A stretch of 58,582 nt of DNA. It comes from Streptomyces jeddahensis (GTDB lineage: Bacteria > Actinomycetota > Actinomycetes > Streptomycetales > Streptomycetaceae). This document shows positions 33,753-41,952 of the stretch, in pieces; the stretch's first letter is position 1; every line of letters starts with the position of its first letter. Where the stretch lies: positions 1-58,582 of the forward strand of contig NZ_LOHS01000115.1 of assembly GCF_001642995.1 (NCBI RefSeq), written 5' to 3'. Both the position numbers and the translations under genes were made by a program. The notes under the pieces were generated by a model. It was given only the letters and a program-made list of their open reading frames with translations, did no database searches and had not been told where the DNA came from.

Positions 33753-34688
33753 GTGACCTTGGCGACCGCAACGGCGCGGTCAACGAAGCACGCGCCCGGA
33801 CCCGGCAGCGACCGGCGCCCGACCGACCACGGCGCCTGGTTCCTGGTGCTGCCCGCGCTGTTACCCATCCTGGTGCTCAGCGTCGGCCCGCTGCTGTACG
33901 GCATAGCGCTCGCGTTCACCGACGCCCAGTCGGGCCGCACCGCACCCACCCAGTGGATCGGGCTGCTCAACTTCCGCGACCTGCTGCACGACACGCTGTT
34001 CTGGGAGTCGTTCCGCATCGGCCTGGTGTGGGCGGCAGGGGTCACCGTCCCGCAGTTCCTGCTCGCGCTGGGGCTTGCGCTATTGCTCAACCAGGATCTC
34101 CGGCTGCGGTGGCTGGCGCGGGCGCTCGCGATCATCCCCTGGGCGATGCCCGAGGTCGTCGTCGGCATCATGTGGCGCCTCGTCTACAACCCGGACGCGG
34201 GCATCCTCAACGAGACCCTCCGCGACCTCGGCCTCGGCGACGGACGCGACTGGCTCACGGGCCTCGCGACCGCCCTGCCCGCCGTGATCGTCGTCGGCAT
34301 CTGGGCGGGCATGCCGCAGACCACGGTGGTACTGCTCGCCGGGCTGCAGAACACGCCGCGCGAGCTGCACGAGGCGGCGGCCATGGACGGCGCGGGCGCC
34401 TGGCGCCGCTTCCGCACGGTCACCTGGCCGGCGCTCCGGCCGGTCGCACTGGCCATCACCGCCCTCAACCTGATCTGGAACTTCAACTCGTTCGCGCTGG
34501 TCTACGTACTGACCAGCGGTGGTCCCGGCGGACGTACGAGGCTGCCGATGCTCTTCGCCTACGAAGAGGCCTTCCGCTACGGCCAGTTCGGCTATGCCGC
34601 GGCGATGGGCTGCGTGATGGTCGCCGTGATCTCGGTCGTCCTGGCCTTCCACCTCGTGGGCCGGCTGAGGGGAGGGGACCAGCGGTGA
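33753..34688 (+). CDS. Sugar ABC transporter permease (MalF-type), with a TTA codon
   Basis: Inner-membrane permease of 311 residues with six membrane segments, beginning WFLVLPALLPILVLSVGP. The EAA loop that contacts the ATPase reads HEAAAMDGAGAWRRF. GTG 33753 has AAAGGAG upstream. Codon 37 (33861-33863, Leu in ALLPIL) is TTA, rare in Streptomyces and read only by the bldA tRNA, so the importer may depend on developmental stage. It is the first gene of a three-gene unit (permease, permease, binding protein) with no ATPase; in Streptomyces the shared ATPase MsiK usually powers such importers. Confidence 0.92.
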   Translation: MTLATATARSTKHAPGPGSDRRPTDHGAWFLVLPALLPILVLSVGPLLYGIALAFTDAQSGRTAPTQWIGLLNFRDLLHDTLFWESFRIGLVWAAGVTVPQFLLALGLALLLNQDLRLRWLARALAIIPWAMPEVVVGIMWRLVYNPDAGILNETLRDLGLGDGRDWLTGLATALPAVIVVGIWAGMPQTTVVLLAGLQNTPRELHEAAAMDGAGAWRRFRTVTWPALRPVALAITALNLIWNFNSFALVYVLTSGGPGGRTRLPMLFAYEEAFRYGQFGYAAAMGCVMVAVISVVLAFHLVGRLRGGDQR

Positions 34689-35527
34689 GCATGCTCCGCA
34701 CCAGTCGGCCCGCTCGCGCGGGACAGTACGTCGCGCTCCTCGCGTATCTCGTCTTCCTCGCCTTCCCGTTCCTGTGGCTGGTGTCGACGGCCTTCAAGCC
34801 GCCGCGGGAACTGGCGAGTCTGCACCCCACCTGGATCCCGAAGGACCCGACGCTCGCCAACTTCCGGCAGGCCTTCGACGAGCAGCCGCTGCTCGGCGCC
34901 GCGCTCAACTCGCTGGTCGCCGCCATCGGGGCCGCTCTGATCGCCGTGGTCATCGCGACTCCCATGGCGTATGTCATGGCGCGCCGCCGGACCCTGCTGG
35001 CGAGGGCGGCCACCGGTTGGGTCGTGGTCAGTCAGGCGTTCCCGTTCGTCCTGGTGATCATCCCGCTGTTCCTCGTCCTGAAGGAGCTGCGGCTGATCAA
35101 CTCCGTGCCGGGGCTGATCATGGTGTACGTGGTCTGGGCGCTGCCGTTCGCGCTGTGGATGCTCGTCGGGTACGTGCGCGCCGTACCGGCAGAGCTGGAG
35201 GAGGCGGCCGCTGTCGACGGTGCGGGCAGGGTGCGCACGCTCGTGTCGGTGGTCGCGCCGCTGCTCGCGCCCGGACTCGTGGCGACCGCGCTGTTCGCCT
35301 TCATCAGCGCATGGAACGAGTTCTTCTTCGCGCTCGTCCTGCTCAAGACCCCGGAGAAGCAGACCCTGCCGGTCGTCCTCACGCACTTCATCGGTGCGGA
35401 GGGCGTCGCGGACCTCGGCCCGCTCGCCGCGGCGGCCTTCCTCGCGACGCTCCCGTCCCTCGTCGTCTTCGCGATCATCCAGAAGCGGATCACGAGCGGC
35501 ATGCTCGCCGGGGCGGTGAAGAGCTGA
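34685..35527 (+). CDS. Sugar ABC transporter permease (MalG-type)
   Basis: Inner-membrane permease of 280 residues with six membrane segments, pairing with the preceding permease. It opens YVALLAYLVFLAFPFLWLVS and carries the EAA loop EEAAAVDGAGRVRTL. GTG 34685 overlaps the previous stop by four bases (GTGA), which indicates translational coupling. The C terminus IQKRITSGMLAGAVKS is typical of MalG-type proteins. Confidence 0.93.
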   Translation: MSMLRTSRPARAGQYVALLAYLVFLAFPFLWLVSTAFKPPRELASLHPTWIPKDPTLANFRQAFDEQPLLGAALNSLVAAIGAALIAVVIATPMAYVMARRRTLLARAATGWVVVSQAFPFVLVIIPLFLVLKELRLINSVPGLIMVYVVWALPFALWMLVGYVRAVPAELEEAAAVDGAGRVRTLVSVVAPLLAPGLVATALFAFISAWNEFFFALVLLKTPEKQTLPVVLTHFIGAEGVADLGPLAAAAFLATLPSLVVFAIIQKRITSGMLAGAVKS

Positions 35528-36861
35528 TGCATACCCGATTCCGGCCGGCCCTGATGCGTACCCGAATCCTCCTGGCCCTCGCGGCGGTCTTCGGACTGCT
35601 GCTGACGGGATGCACGGGCGACAACGGCGGTTCTGGCTCCGGCTCCGGCTCCGGCTCCGATGGGAGGATCACGCTCCGCTTCCAGTCGCTGGCCTGGCAG
35701 AAGGAGTCCGTCGAGGCCAACAAGGAGCTGGTGGAGGAGTGGAACGCCGCCCACCCGGACGTGCAGGTCGAGTACGTCCAGGGCAGCTGGGACAGCGTCC
35801 ACGACCAGTTGCTCACCTCCTTCGAGGGCGGCGAGGCGCCGGACATCATCCATGACGCCTCCGACGACCTCGCCGACTTCGCGTACGGCGGATATCTCGC
35901 CGACCTGCGCGAGCTGCTGCCCCAGCGGCTGAGGGAAGAGATCCCGGACCGCAGCTGGGAGACGGCGACGTTCGGCGACGGCATCTACGGCGTGCCGTTC
36001 CTGCAGGAGCCGCGCGTCCTCATCGCCAACGCCACGTGGCTCAAGGAGTCCGGAGTCCGCATACCCACGCCTGAGAAGCCCTGGAGCTGGGAGGAGTTCC
36101 GGCAGATCACCAAGGAGCTGAGGGGCGACGGCAGGTACGGCGTCGCCTGGCCGCTCAAGGAACCCGTGTCGGCGACGCTCAACCTCTCCCTCTCGGCCGG
36201 CGGGCGGATCTTCCACCGCGGCGAGGACGGAAGGGTCGAGGTCCGCTTCGACACAGCCGACGAGGTGGTGCCGCGCACGGTCCACGACCAGGTGGCCACC
36301 GACCGGAGTGCTTCCGGTACGACGCTCGGGATGGGCGGTTCCGATACGCTACCCGGTTTCTTCGCCGGCAAGTACGCGATGGTCCCGCTCGGGTTCTCGT
36401 ACCGTCAGCAGATCGTGCAGCAGGCGCCCAAGGGCTTCGACTGGCAGGTGCTGCCCGCCCCCGCGGGCGCTGACGGGCTCACCCAGGGCGTGAGCCCGCA
36501 GACGCTCTCGATCGCCGAGGACAGCCCGCACAAGAAGGAGGCCGCCCGGTTCATCGACTTCCTCCTCCGCCCGGAGAACATGGTGCGGCTGGCGCTCGGC
36601 GACTGGATGCTGCCCACAGGGAAGAAGGCACTGAGCGACCCGGCGCTGCACACCGAGAAGTACGACTGGGCGACGGGCACGGCGCTTGCCGAGCACCTCC
36701 GCTCGGCACCCGCCCAGTCGGTCCGCGGGTACCCCGAGTGGAAGGACAAGGTGGCCACGCCCGCGTTCCAGGAGTACTACAGCGGGGCGATCACACTGGA
36801 CGAGCTGCGCGAACGGCTCGTCGAGGACGGGAATCTGGTCCTTGCACGCTATCAGCGCTGA
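35527..36861 (+). CDS. Extracellular solute-binding lipoprotein for a sugar
   Basis: Lipoprotein of 444 residues that captures the solute for the two permeases. The lipobox LLLTGC is followed by a Gly/Ser linker and a family 1 solute-binding fold (SLAWQKESVEANKELVEEWN, APDIIHDASDDLADFAYGGY). The ATG at 35527 overlaps the stop of the permease by one base (TGATG). The substrate is probably an oligosaccharide; no glycosidase or local regulator is adjacent to say more. Confidence 0.92.
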   Translation: MHTRFRPALMRTRILLALAAVFGLLLTGCTGDNGGSGSGSGSGSDGRITLRFQSLAWQKESVEANKELVEEWNAAHPDVQVEYVQGSWDSVHDQLLTSFEGGEAPDIIHDASDDLADFAYGGYLADLRELLPQRLREEIPDRSWETATFGDGIYGVPFLQEPRVLIANATWLKESGVRIPTPEKPWSWEEFRQITKELRGDGRYGVAWPLKEPVSATLNLSLSAGGRIFHRGEDGRVEVRFDTADEVVPRTVHDQVATDRSASGTTLGMGGSDTLPGFFAGKYAMVPLGFSYRQQIVQQAPKGFDWQVLPAPAGADGLTQGVSPQTLSIAEDSPHKKEAARFIDFLLRPENMVRLALGDWMLPTGKKALSDPALHTEKYDWATGTALAEHLRSAPAQSVRGYPEWKDKVATPAFQEYYSGAITLDELRERLVEDGNLVLARYQR

Positions 36862-36920
36862 CGAGCCCCATCAGCCCCGAGCGCTCGTGACGGCCGCTGC
36901 TGTCATGGCCACCGAGCCGG

Positions 36921-36959
36921 GAAAACCTGTTGTCCGCCTCGGCCGGTCTCGCCTAGCGT
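36921..36959 (+). promoter_or_regulatory. WblC (WhiB7)-type promoter of the erm unit
   Basis: A -35 TTGTCC at 36930-36935 and a -10 TAGCGT at 36954-36959 with 18 bases between. Directly upstream an A-rich GAAAA (36921-36925) ends four bases before the -35, which is the WhiB7/WblC promoter arrangement. The predicted transcript start, seven bases after the -10, falls on the GTG at 36967, so the mRNA would be leaderless. Confidence 0.7.
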
Positions 36960-36966
36960 GCCGGTC

Positions 36967-37080
36967 GTGACAGCATTCAACGCGATCATCAACTCCGGTC
37001 ACGGCCGGGGCTGCACGCACTCCATCCGGCTGCGCCGCGGCCCCGGTGCCCTGACCGGCCCGGGGAGCAACGCCCGCTGA
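36967..37080 (+). CDS. Leader peptide of the erm gene (37 residues)
   Basis: Short frame from GTG 36967 to TGA 37078-37080. It starts TAFNAIINSGHGRGCTHSIR and ends GALTGPGSNAR. It begins at the predicted transcript start, so translation would be leaderless. Ribosomes stalled by a macrolide here would change folding of the 155 bases before erm, as known for other erm leaders. I do not recognise this peptide from a named family. Its coding role rests on position, promoter and the downstream hairpin. Confidence 0.6.
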   Translation: MTAFNAIINSGHGRGCTHSIRLRRGPGALTGPGSNAR

Positions 37081-37188
37081 CGGTTCCACCGCAGCGGCAC
37101 CTCTTCTCTCCCGTACGCCTTCGAGCGTGCACGCATCCGACGCGACGCGTGCCCGCCGTGCGCGTCCTCCTCCTGTCTCCGGTCGGGG

Positions 37189-37225
37189 CCTTCGTCTGCC
37201 CGTATGCCCTTCACGGAAGACAAGG
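37189..37225 (+). promoter_or_regulatory. Hairpin that can hide the erm ribosome binding site
   Basis: CCTTCGTCT (37189-37197) pairs with AGACAAGG (37218-37225) with one bulged C. The right arm contains the AAGG of the ribosome binding site, 10 bases before the ATG of erm at 37236. A further stem GCACGC/GCGTGC lies upstream near 37130-37152 and could be its alternative partner set. This layout fits translational or transcriptional attenuation. Confidence 0.55.
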
Positions 37226-37235
37226 ACCGCAGGCC

Positions 37236-38015
37236 ATGGCCCGCCCCACGCACGTTTCCCGCGCGCTCTCGCAGAACTTCCTCGCCGACCGCGCCACCGC
37301 CGACCGCATCGCCCGTCTCGCCGTCCCGCGCCCGCAACAGGCAGGTCTGTTGCTCGAAGTCGGCGCGGGAAAGGGAGCGTTGACCGAGATGCTCGCCCGC
37401 CGCTGCCGGGAACTGGTCGCCTATGAGATCGACCCGCGGCTGGTGCCCGTGCTGCGCGACCGGTTCTCCGGCACACCCCACGTACGGGTCGTCGGCGGGG
37501 ACTTTCTCGCCGCACGTCCCCCGCACACCCCTTTCTCCGTGGCAGGGAACGTGCCGTTCTCACGCACCGCGGCCATCGTTGACTGGTGCCTGCGCGCCCC
37601 AGCCCTCACCGACGCCACCCTCCTCACCCAGCTCGAGTACGCCCGCAAACGCACAGGTGACTACGGGAGTTGGACGCTGGTGACGATCCGGAGCTGGCCC
37701 CGATACCAGTGGCGGTTGGCCGGGCGGGTCGGCCGGACGCGGTTCAGGCCGGTGCCGCGCGTCGACGCCGGGATCGTACGCATCGAACGCCGCCGGGCAC
37801 CGCTGGTGGCGCCGGACGCGTACCAGAGCTGGCGGCACCTGATCGAGCTGGGCTTCTCGGGGGTCGGCGGATCGCTGCACGCCTCGCTGCGCCAGGCGTA
37901 TCCGAGGCGCCGCGTGGACGCGGCGTTCCGTGCGGCGCGACTCGATCCGCAGGTGCTCGTCGGCGAGGTGCCGCCCGGGCAGTGGCTCGCGCTCCATGCG
38001 GCACTCGCCCGATGA
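37236..38015 (+). CDS. 23S rRNA (adenine-N6) methyltransferase, Erm family
   Basis: Cytoplasmic methyltransferase of 259 residues that modifies A2058 of 23S rRNA and confers macrolide-lincosamide-streptogramin B resistance in its family. It opens HVSRALSQNFLADRATADRI, then the SAM loop LEVGAGKGALTEMLAR, the acidic YEIDPRL and the catalytic AGNVPFSRTAAIVDW (N-x-P-F/Y). The C-terminal helical part is present. It is the chromosomal erm type found in many Streptomyces, with no macrolide cluster nearby, so it is intrinsic resistance rather than producer self-protection. Control is by a WblC-like promoter, a leader peptide and a hairpin over the ribosome binding site. Confidence 0.92.
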   Translation: MARPTHVSRALSQNFLADRATADRIARLAVPRPQQAGLLLEVGAGKGALTEMLARRCRELVAYEIDPRLVPVLRDRFSGTPHVRVVGGDFLAARPPHTPFSVAGNVPFSRTAAIVDWCLRAPALTDATLLTQLEYARKRTGDYGSWTLVTIRSWPRYQWRLAGRVGRTRFRPVPRVDAGIVRIERRRAPLVAPDAYQSWRHLIELGFSGVGGSLHASLRQAYPRRRVDAAFRAARLDPQVLVGEVPPGQWLALHAALAR

Positions 38016-38105
38016 GTGCCACTCGGACACCTGTCATCTGTGGTTTTCGCGGCGGTGGGGAAGGTTGCCGCTTTGGTTGCACATCGGCGGTGAAGCGATA
38101 GCGCA

Positions 38106-38143
38106 CATTCGATAACGGTCGGGTCATTCGGTAACGCTCGGAT
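38106..38143. promoter_or_regulatory. Two 19-bp tandem repeats upstream of the phosphatidyltransferase
   Basis: CATTCGATAACGGTCGGGT (38106-38124) is followed by CATTCGGTAACGCTCGGAT (38125-38143) and a third partial AACGC. Fifteen of 19 positions agree. They sit in the gap between erm and the CDP-alcohol phosphatidyltransferase gene and resemble a tandem operator. Confidence 0.5.
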
Positions 38144-38298
38144 AACGCAGGCCCGGCCCTCGACCGCCATGGACTCGGCCTGCTCTTTTCGACCCGTTAC
38201 CCCCGAGAAAGGTTGCACAGGCACCTTCTTGTTCCTTCTCTTACCGGCTTCCTAACGTGAAACCAACTCCAGTTGAACACCAGGAAGTTGGCCGATCC

Positions 38299-39336
38299 AT
38301 GCCCTCAGACATACCGGCACTGAACGAGGTGCGCCGCATCACCCAGAAGAAGCGGGACGCGTGGTGGACCGTGCTGCTCGTCGACCCGGTCGCCACGCCG
38401 CTCGTGAGACAGGTCGCCCTGCGCACCAGGATCACCCCGAACCAGATCACCTGGGGTGCGCTGCTGCTGGGACTCGCTGCTGCCGCCTGCTTCGCGATGG
38501 GCGACTGGCGTTGGCTGATCGCCGGGGCGCTCGTCTACCACCTGAGCTTCGTCCTCGACTGCATGGACGGCAAGGTCGCCCGACTCACCGGTCAGGGCTC
38601 GGTGTTCGGCGCCTGGCTCGACTACATCTTCGACCGCATCCGCGTGATCGCCTGCGCCATCGCGCTGATGGCAGGCCAGTACGAGCGCACCGGCGATCTG
38701 CTCTACGTCTGGCTGGCGGTGGCCGTCGTCTGCCTCGACGGCCTGCGCTACATCAACTCGCTGGAGATCTTCAAGACCCGCCACACCATGCGGAAGCAGA
38801 TCAAGGCGCGCATACGCCAGGCGCGCCGCAGCGAGGACGAGGCAGGCGTCGCCTTCATGGAGGACCTGCTGCGGCACAACCCGGAGGCCGACGTCGAGCA
38901 GGATCTGGCGTCCGTGCGCTCGCAGGACATAGGCCCGGCCGCCGAGTCCGTGACGGCACACCCAGCACACCTCGCACCCTCAGAACACCACTCAGCACAC
39001 CACCCAGCGCACCACCTCGGGCTTCCCGAACAGCCCAAGGCCCAGGTCATCGACCTCCAGCAGGAATTCCGGCACCGTTTCCCCGCCTATCTGCGGCTGC
39101 GTTCCTTCCTTCTGCGTCACCGCATCCGCACCCACCTGATCAGCGGGATCGAGTTCCAGATGGGCGTTTTCATCATCGGCCCGCTGTGCGACGCGGTGAT
39201 CCCGGCAACCATCATTTCCGGCGCACTGCTGCTCGTCTTCGAACTCGCCATCATCTACAAGCTTCTGCTCTCCACTCGTGATTTCAGCCGGACGCTTGCC
39301 TCCTTCGAGGAGGACGAAGTCCGCACGGCGGCATGA
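38299..39336 (+). CDS. CDP-alcohol phosphatidyltransferase family protein
   Basis: Inner-membrane enzyme of 345 residues that moves a phosphatidyl or similar group from a CDP-alcohol to a second alcohol. The family signature D-G-x2-A-R-x8-G-x3-D-x3-D is complete in MDGKVARLTGQGSVFGAWLD followed by YIFD. Membrane segments flank it. A cytoplasmic His/Ala/Pro-rich insertion (residues about 214-245: TAHPAHLAPSEHHSAHHPAH) separates two membrane parts, which is unusual for the family. ATG 38299 has AGGAAG upstream; a GTG at 38257 adds 14 residues. Product lipid unknown. Confidence 0.85.
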   Translation: MPSDIPALNEVRRITQKKRDAWWTVLLVDPVATPLVRQVALRTRITPNQITWGALLLGLAAAACFAMGDWRWLIAGALVYHLSFVLDCMDGKVARLTGQGSVFGAWLDYIFDRIRVIACAIALMAGQYERTGDLLYVWLAVAVVCLDGLRYINSLEIFKTRHTMRKQIKARIRQARRSEDEAGVAFMEDLLRHNPEADVEQDLASVRSQDIGPAAESVTAHPAHLAPSEHHSAHHPAHHLGLPEQPKAQVIDLQQEFRHRFPAYLRLRSFLLRHRIRTHLISGIEFQMGVFIIGPLCDAVIPATIISGALLLVFELAIIYKLLLSTRDFSRTLASFEEDEVRTAA

Positions 39337-39688
39337 CCGCGACGGCCCCGTACCGCGCCGGCGCCCTCACTGCCGTACCGGCGCCCCAAGCCCCGTATCC
39401 CGGCTGTCCGGTCTGCCACACCCGTGCTGATTTGTTATTGCGAAGCCTTGTTGAACGGATCACAGGTGTATGAAGGTCTTGATCTGGCCGCGTCAATCCG
39501 CCAGGGTTTCGTGCCAACACCCGGAGATCTTCCGGATCTACGGGCGTTGATGCAGTAATGCCGACGGCGACGCGGGCGCCGACCCGCCTGACGAGGTGTT
39601 CGGCGCCGACCCGATGCACCGCCCGGCAAACCCACGCAATTCCCCCCACACAATTCCCCCCACAAAAACCACGAGGAGACCCCTCTTC
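39337..39688. other. Intergenic region upstream of the second subtilase
   Basis: No gene supported. An AT-rich patch at 39431-39475 probably holds the protease promoter, though I cannot fix the -35 and -10. Before the start there are two tandem copies of CAATTCCCCCCACA (about 39637-39664), followed by GAGGAGA, the ribosome binding site at 39673-39679. Confidence 0.45.
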
Positions 39689-40897
39689 ATGGCAACTCAC
39701 AAGCGCACACGCTCGATGAAGCTGACCGCGGCCATAGCCACCGCTGCCACCGCAGTGGGCGTGTCCGTCTTCGCCGGATCTTTCGCCGGCGCCGCTGCCC
39801 CGGCCGAGGGCAAGGTCTACGGCGCGAACGCCGAGGGCGCCGTCGCCGGAAGCTACATCGTCATGCTCGACGGGAAGGCGAGCAAAGGGGCGAAGCAGGA
39901 CCTCGCCCAGGAGTACGGCGGCACCCTGAAGCGCAATTACAGCTCCGCCGTGAACGGCTTCTCCGCCTCCGGGCTGACCGAGACCGAGGCCAAGCGCCTG
40001 GCTGCCGATCCGTCGGTGTCGAAGGTGGTCCAGAACAAGAAGTTCCACATCGACGCCACCCAGGAGAACCCGCCGTCGTGGGGCCTGGACCGCATCGACC
40101 AGACCGAGACCGCGGGCGACGGCGCGTACACCTACCCCGACAGCGCCGGCGAGGGCGTCACCGCGTACGTCATCGACACGGGCGTGCGCATCAGCCACCA
40201 GGACTTCGGGGGCCGCGCCTCCTCCGGCTTCGACGCGATCGACAACGACGACAGCGCCGACGACGGCAACGGCCACGGCACGCACGTCGCCGGCACCATC
40301 GCCGGTGAGGCGCACGGTGTCGCCAAGAAGGCGAAGATCGTCGCCGTGCGTGTCCTCGACGACGAGGGCTCCGGCACCACCGAGCAGGTCATCGCGGGCA
40401 TCGACTGGGTCACCGCGAACCACCAGGGCCCGTCCGTCGCGAACATGAGCCTCGGCGGAGGCGTCGACGAGGCGCTCGACGCGGCCGTGCAGAAGGCCAT
40501 CGGCTCCGGCGTCACCTTCGCCGTGGCGGCCGGAAACGAGGCCACCGACGCGGGCCAGGGCTCCCCGGCCCGGGTCCCCGAGGCCATCACCGTCGCCTCC
40601 TCCACCGAGGGCGACGAGCAGTCCTCCTTCTCCAACTACGGCTCGTCGGTGGACATCTACGCCCCCGGTTCGGAGATCACCTCCGACTGGAACACCGGCG
40701 ACGACGCCACCAACACCATCTCCGGTACGTCGATGGCGACCCCGCACGTCGCGGGTGCCGCCGCCGTCTACCTGGCCGGACACCCCGACGCCACGCCGGA
40801 CCAGGTCGCCCAGGCCCTGACCGACGGCGCGACCCCGGACGCGATCTCCAACGCCACCGAGGGCACCCCGAACAAGCTGCTCAAGATCCTCGAGTAA
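39689..40897 (+). CDS. Secreted subtilisin-like serine protease (aqualysin type)
   Basis: Extracellular endopeptidase of 402 residues: signal peptide to about residue 35 (LTAAIATAATAVGVSVFAG), I9 propeptide (GSYIVMLDGKASKGAKQDLA to VVQNKKFHIDA), then the S8 domain. The triad is D163 in YVIDTGVR, H196 in GHGTHVAGT and S348 in SGTSMATPH. Unlike the protease at 6299-8110 there is no P domain. ATG 39689 follows GAGGAGA. A strong terminator follows at 40910-40948. Confidence 0.95.
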   Translation: MATHKRTRSMKLTAAIATAATAVGVSVFAGSFAGAAAPAEGKVYGANAEGAVAGSYIVMLDGKASKGAKQDLAQEYGGTLKRNYSSAVNGFSASGLTETEAKRLAADPSVSKVVQNKKFHIDATQENPPSWGLDRIDQTETAGDGAYTYPDSAGEGVTAYVIDTGVRISHQDFGGRASSGFDAIDNDDSADDGNGHGTHVAGTIAGEAHGVAKKAKIVAVRVLDDEGSGTTEQVIAGIDWVTANHQGPSVANMSLGGGVDEALDAAVQKAIGSGVTFAVAAGNEATDAGQGSPARVPEAITVASSTEGDEQSSFSNYGSSVDIYAPGSEITSDWNTGDDATNTISGTSMATPHVAGAAAVYLAGHPDATPDQVAQALTDGATPDAISNATEGTPNKLLKILE

Positions 40898-40909
40898 GCC
40901 CCCTGTACC

Positions 40910-40948
40910 GCGGCCGCCGTGCCCACCCCCACGGGGCACGGCGGCCGC
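40910..40948 (+). terminator. Strong hairpin terminator after the subtilase
   Basis: GCGGCCGCCGTGCCC at 40910-40924 pairs perfectly with GGGCACGGCGGCCGC at 40934-40948 over a nine-base loop. It lies 12 bases past the protease stop and ends nine bases before the next start codon. Confidence 0.9.
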
Positions 40949-40956
40949 ATTATCGT

Positions 40957-41511
40957 GTGAGCGTGACGACGAGGTACGCGGCGCTGCTGCGCGGGATCAA
41001 CGTAGGCGGCAACAAGAAGCTCCCCATGGCGGAGCTGCGCACGGTCATCGAGGCGCTCGGCCACCGCGACGTACGCACCTACCTGCAGAGCGGGAACGCC
41101 GTCTTCACGAGCGACTCGGACGACGAGCAGGCGGTCGCTGACGCGCTGGAGAAGGCCATAGCGGAGCGGTTCGGCTTCACCGTCGACTGCCTGGTACGCG
41201 ACGGAACGTATCTGCGTAGGGTCGCCGACGCCTGCCCCTTCCCCGCCGCGTCCCTGGAGGCCAAGCAGCTGCACGTCACGTTCTTCTCCGAGCAGGTGGG
41301 CCCAGAACGGTTCGCGGAGATCGACCCGGCCGCCTACCTTCCCGAGGAGTTCCGCCTCGGCGAACGCGCCCTCTACCTGTACGCACCCGAGGGCCTCGGC
41401 CGCTCCAAGCTCGCCGAAGCCCTGTCACGTCCCCGCGTCCTGAAGGGCATCGTCGCCACGAGCCGGAACTGGAACACCGTCACCAAGCTCGTGGAGTTGA
41501 CCGGTGCCTGA
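40957..41511 (+). CDS. DUF1697 family protein
   Basis: Soluble 184-residue protein of the DUF1697 family. The typical opening YAALLRGINVGGNKKLPMAE is clear, followed by HRDVRTYLQSGNAVFTS and the C-terminal SRNWNTVTKLVEL. The function of this family is unknown. Starts at GTG 40957 or GTG 40963. The following gene overlaps its stop, so the two are probably co-translated. Confidence 0.88.
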   Translation: MSVTTRYAALLRGINVGGNKKLPMAELRTVIEALGHRDVRTYLQSGNAVFTSDSDDEQAVADALEKAIAERFGFTVDCLVRDGTYLRRVADACPFPAASLEAKQLHVTFFSEQVGPERFAEIDPAAYLPEEFRLGERALYLYAPEGLGRSKLAEALSRPRVLKGIVATSRNWNTVTKLVELTGA

Positions 41512-41890
41512 GCGCAACCCCGCCGTCGACGCCGTCATCGAACGAGAACTGAGCCTCCTCGACGCCGAGGTCCGCCGCTCGCCCACGCGGCTCGGTGCGC
41601 TGCTGCACCCCGATTTCACCGAGTTCGGCGCCTCGGGCCGCCGCTGGGACCGGGCCTCGATCATCGACGCCCTGACCTGCGATTCCGAGCCGCGCGTACG
41701 CCCCTTCACCATCTCCCGCATGAAGGGCGTCCAGCTCGCCCCGGACGTCGTCCACCTCACGTTCGACACCGACTACAACGGCAGGCGGGCACACCGCAGT
41801 TCCCTGTGGCGGTACACCGAGGGAAGCTGGCGGCTGTACTTCCACCAGGCGACGCCGTTCGACGGGGGCGGCGACAAGCCGACGGATTGA
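41504..41890 (+). CDS. NTF2-like (DUF4440) protein
   Basis: Small 128-residue alpha+beta barrel protein of the SnoaL/NTF2-like superfamily (VIERELSLLDAEVRRSPTRL, LHPDFTEFGASGRRWDRASI, HRSSLWRYTEGSWRLYFHQ). Such proteins bind or convert small molecules; the substrate is unknown. GTG 41504 overlaps the end of the DUF1697 gene by eight bases. Confidence 0.8.
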   Translation: MPERNPAVDAVIERELSLLDAEVRRSPTRLGALLHPDFTEFGASGRRWDRASIIDALTCDSEPRVRPFTISRMKGVQLAPDVVHLTFDTDYNGRRAHRSSLWRYTEGSWRLYFHQATPFDGGGDKPTD

Positions 41891-41952
41891 TGGACACTCC
41901 GGCGGCTACGACCGCGTTCGGCCGGCCGTGATCGCACCCGAGCAGGTGTGTG

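Noticed and set aside
36967..37080. Cysteine leader interpretation of the erm leader
   Set aside because: It has one Cys but no RRxVDL sulfur-leader motif, and the downstream gene is a resistance methyltransferase with a WblC-like promoter.
39284..40939. 551-codon minus-strand frame opposite the second subtilase
   Set aside because: Shadow; the plus strand has signal peptide, propeptide and triad.
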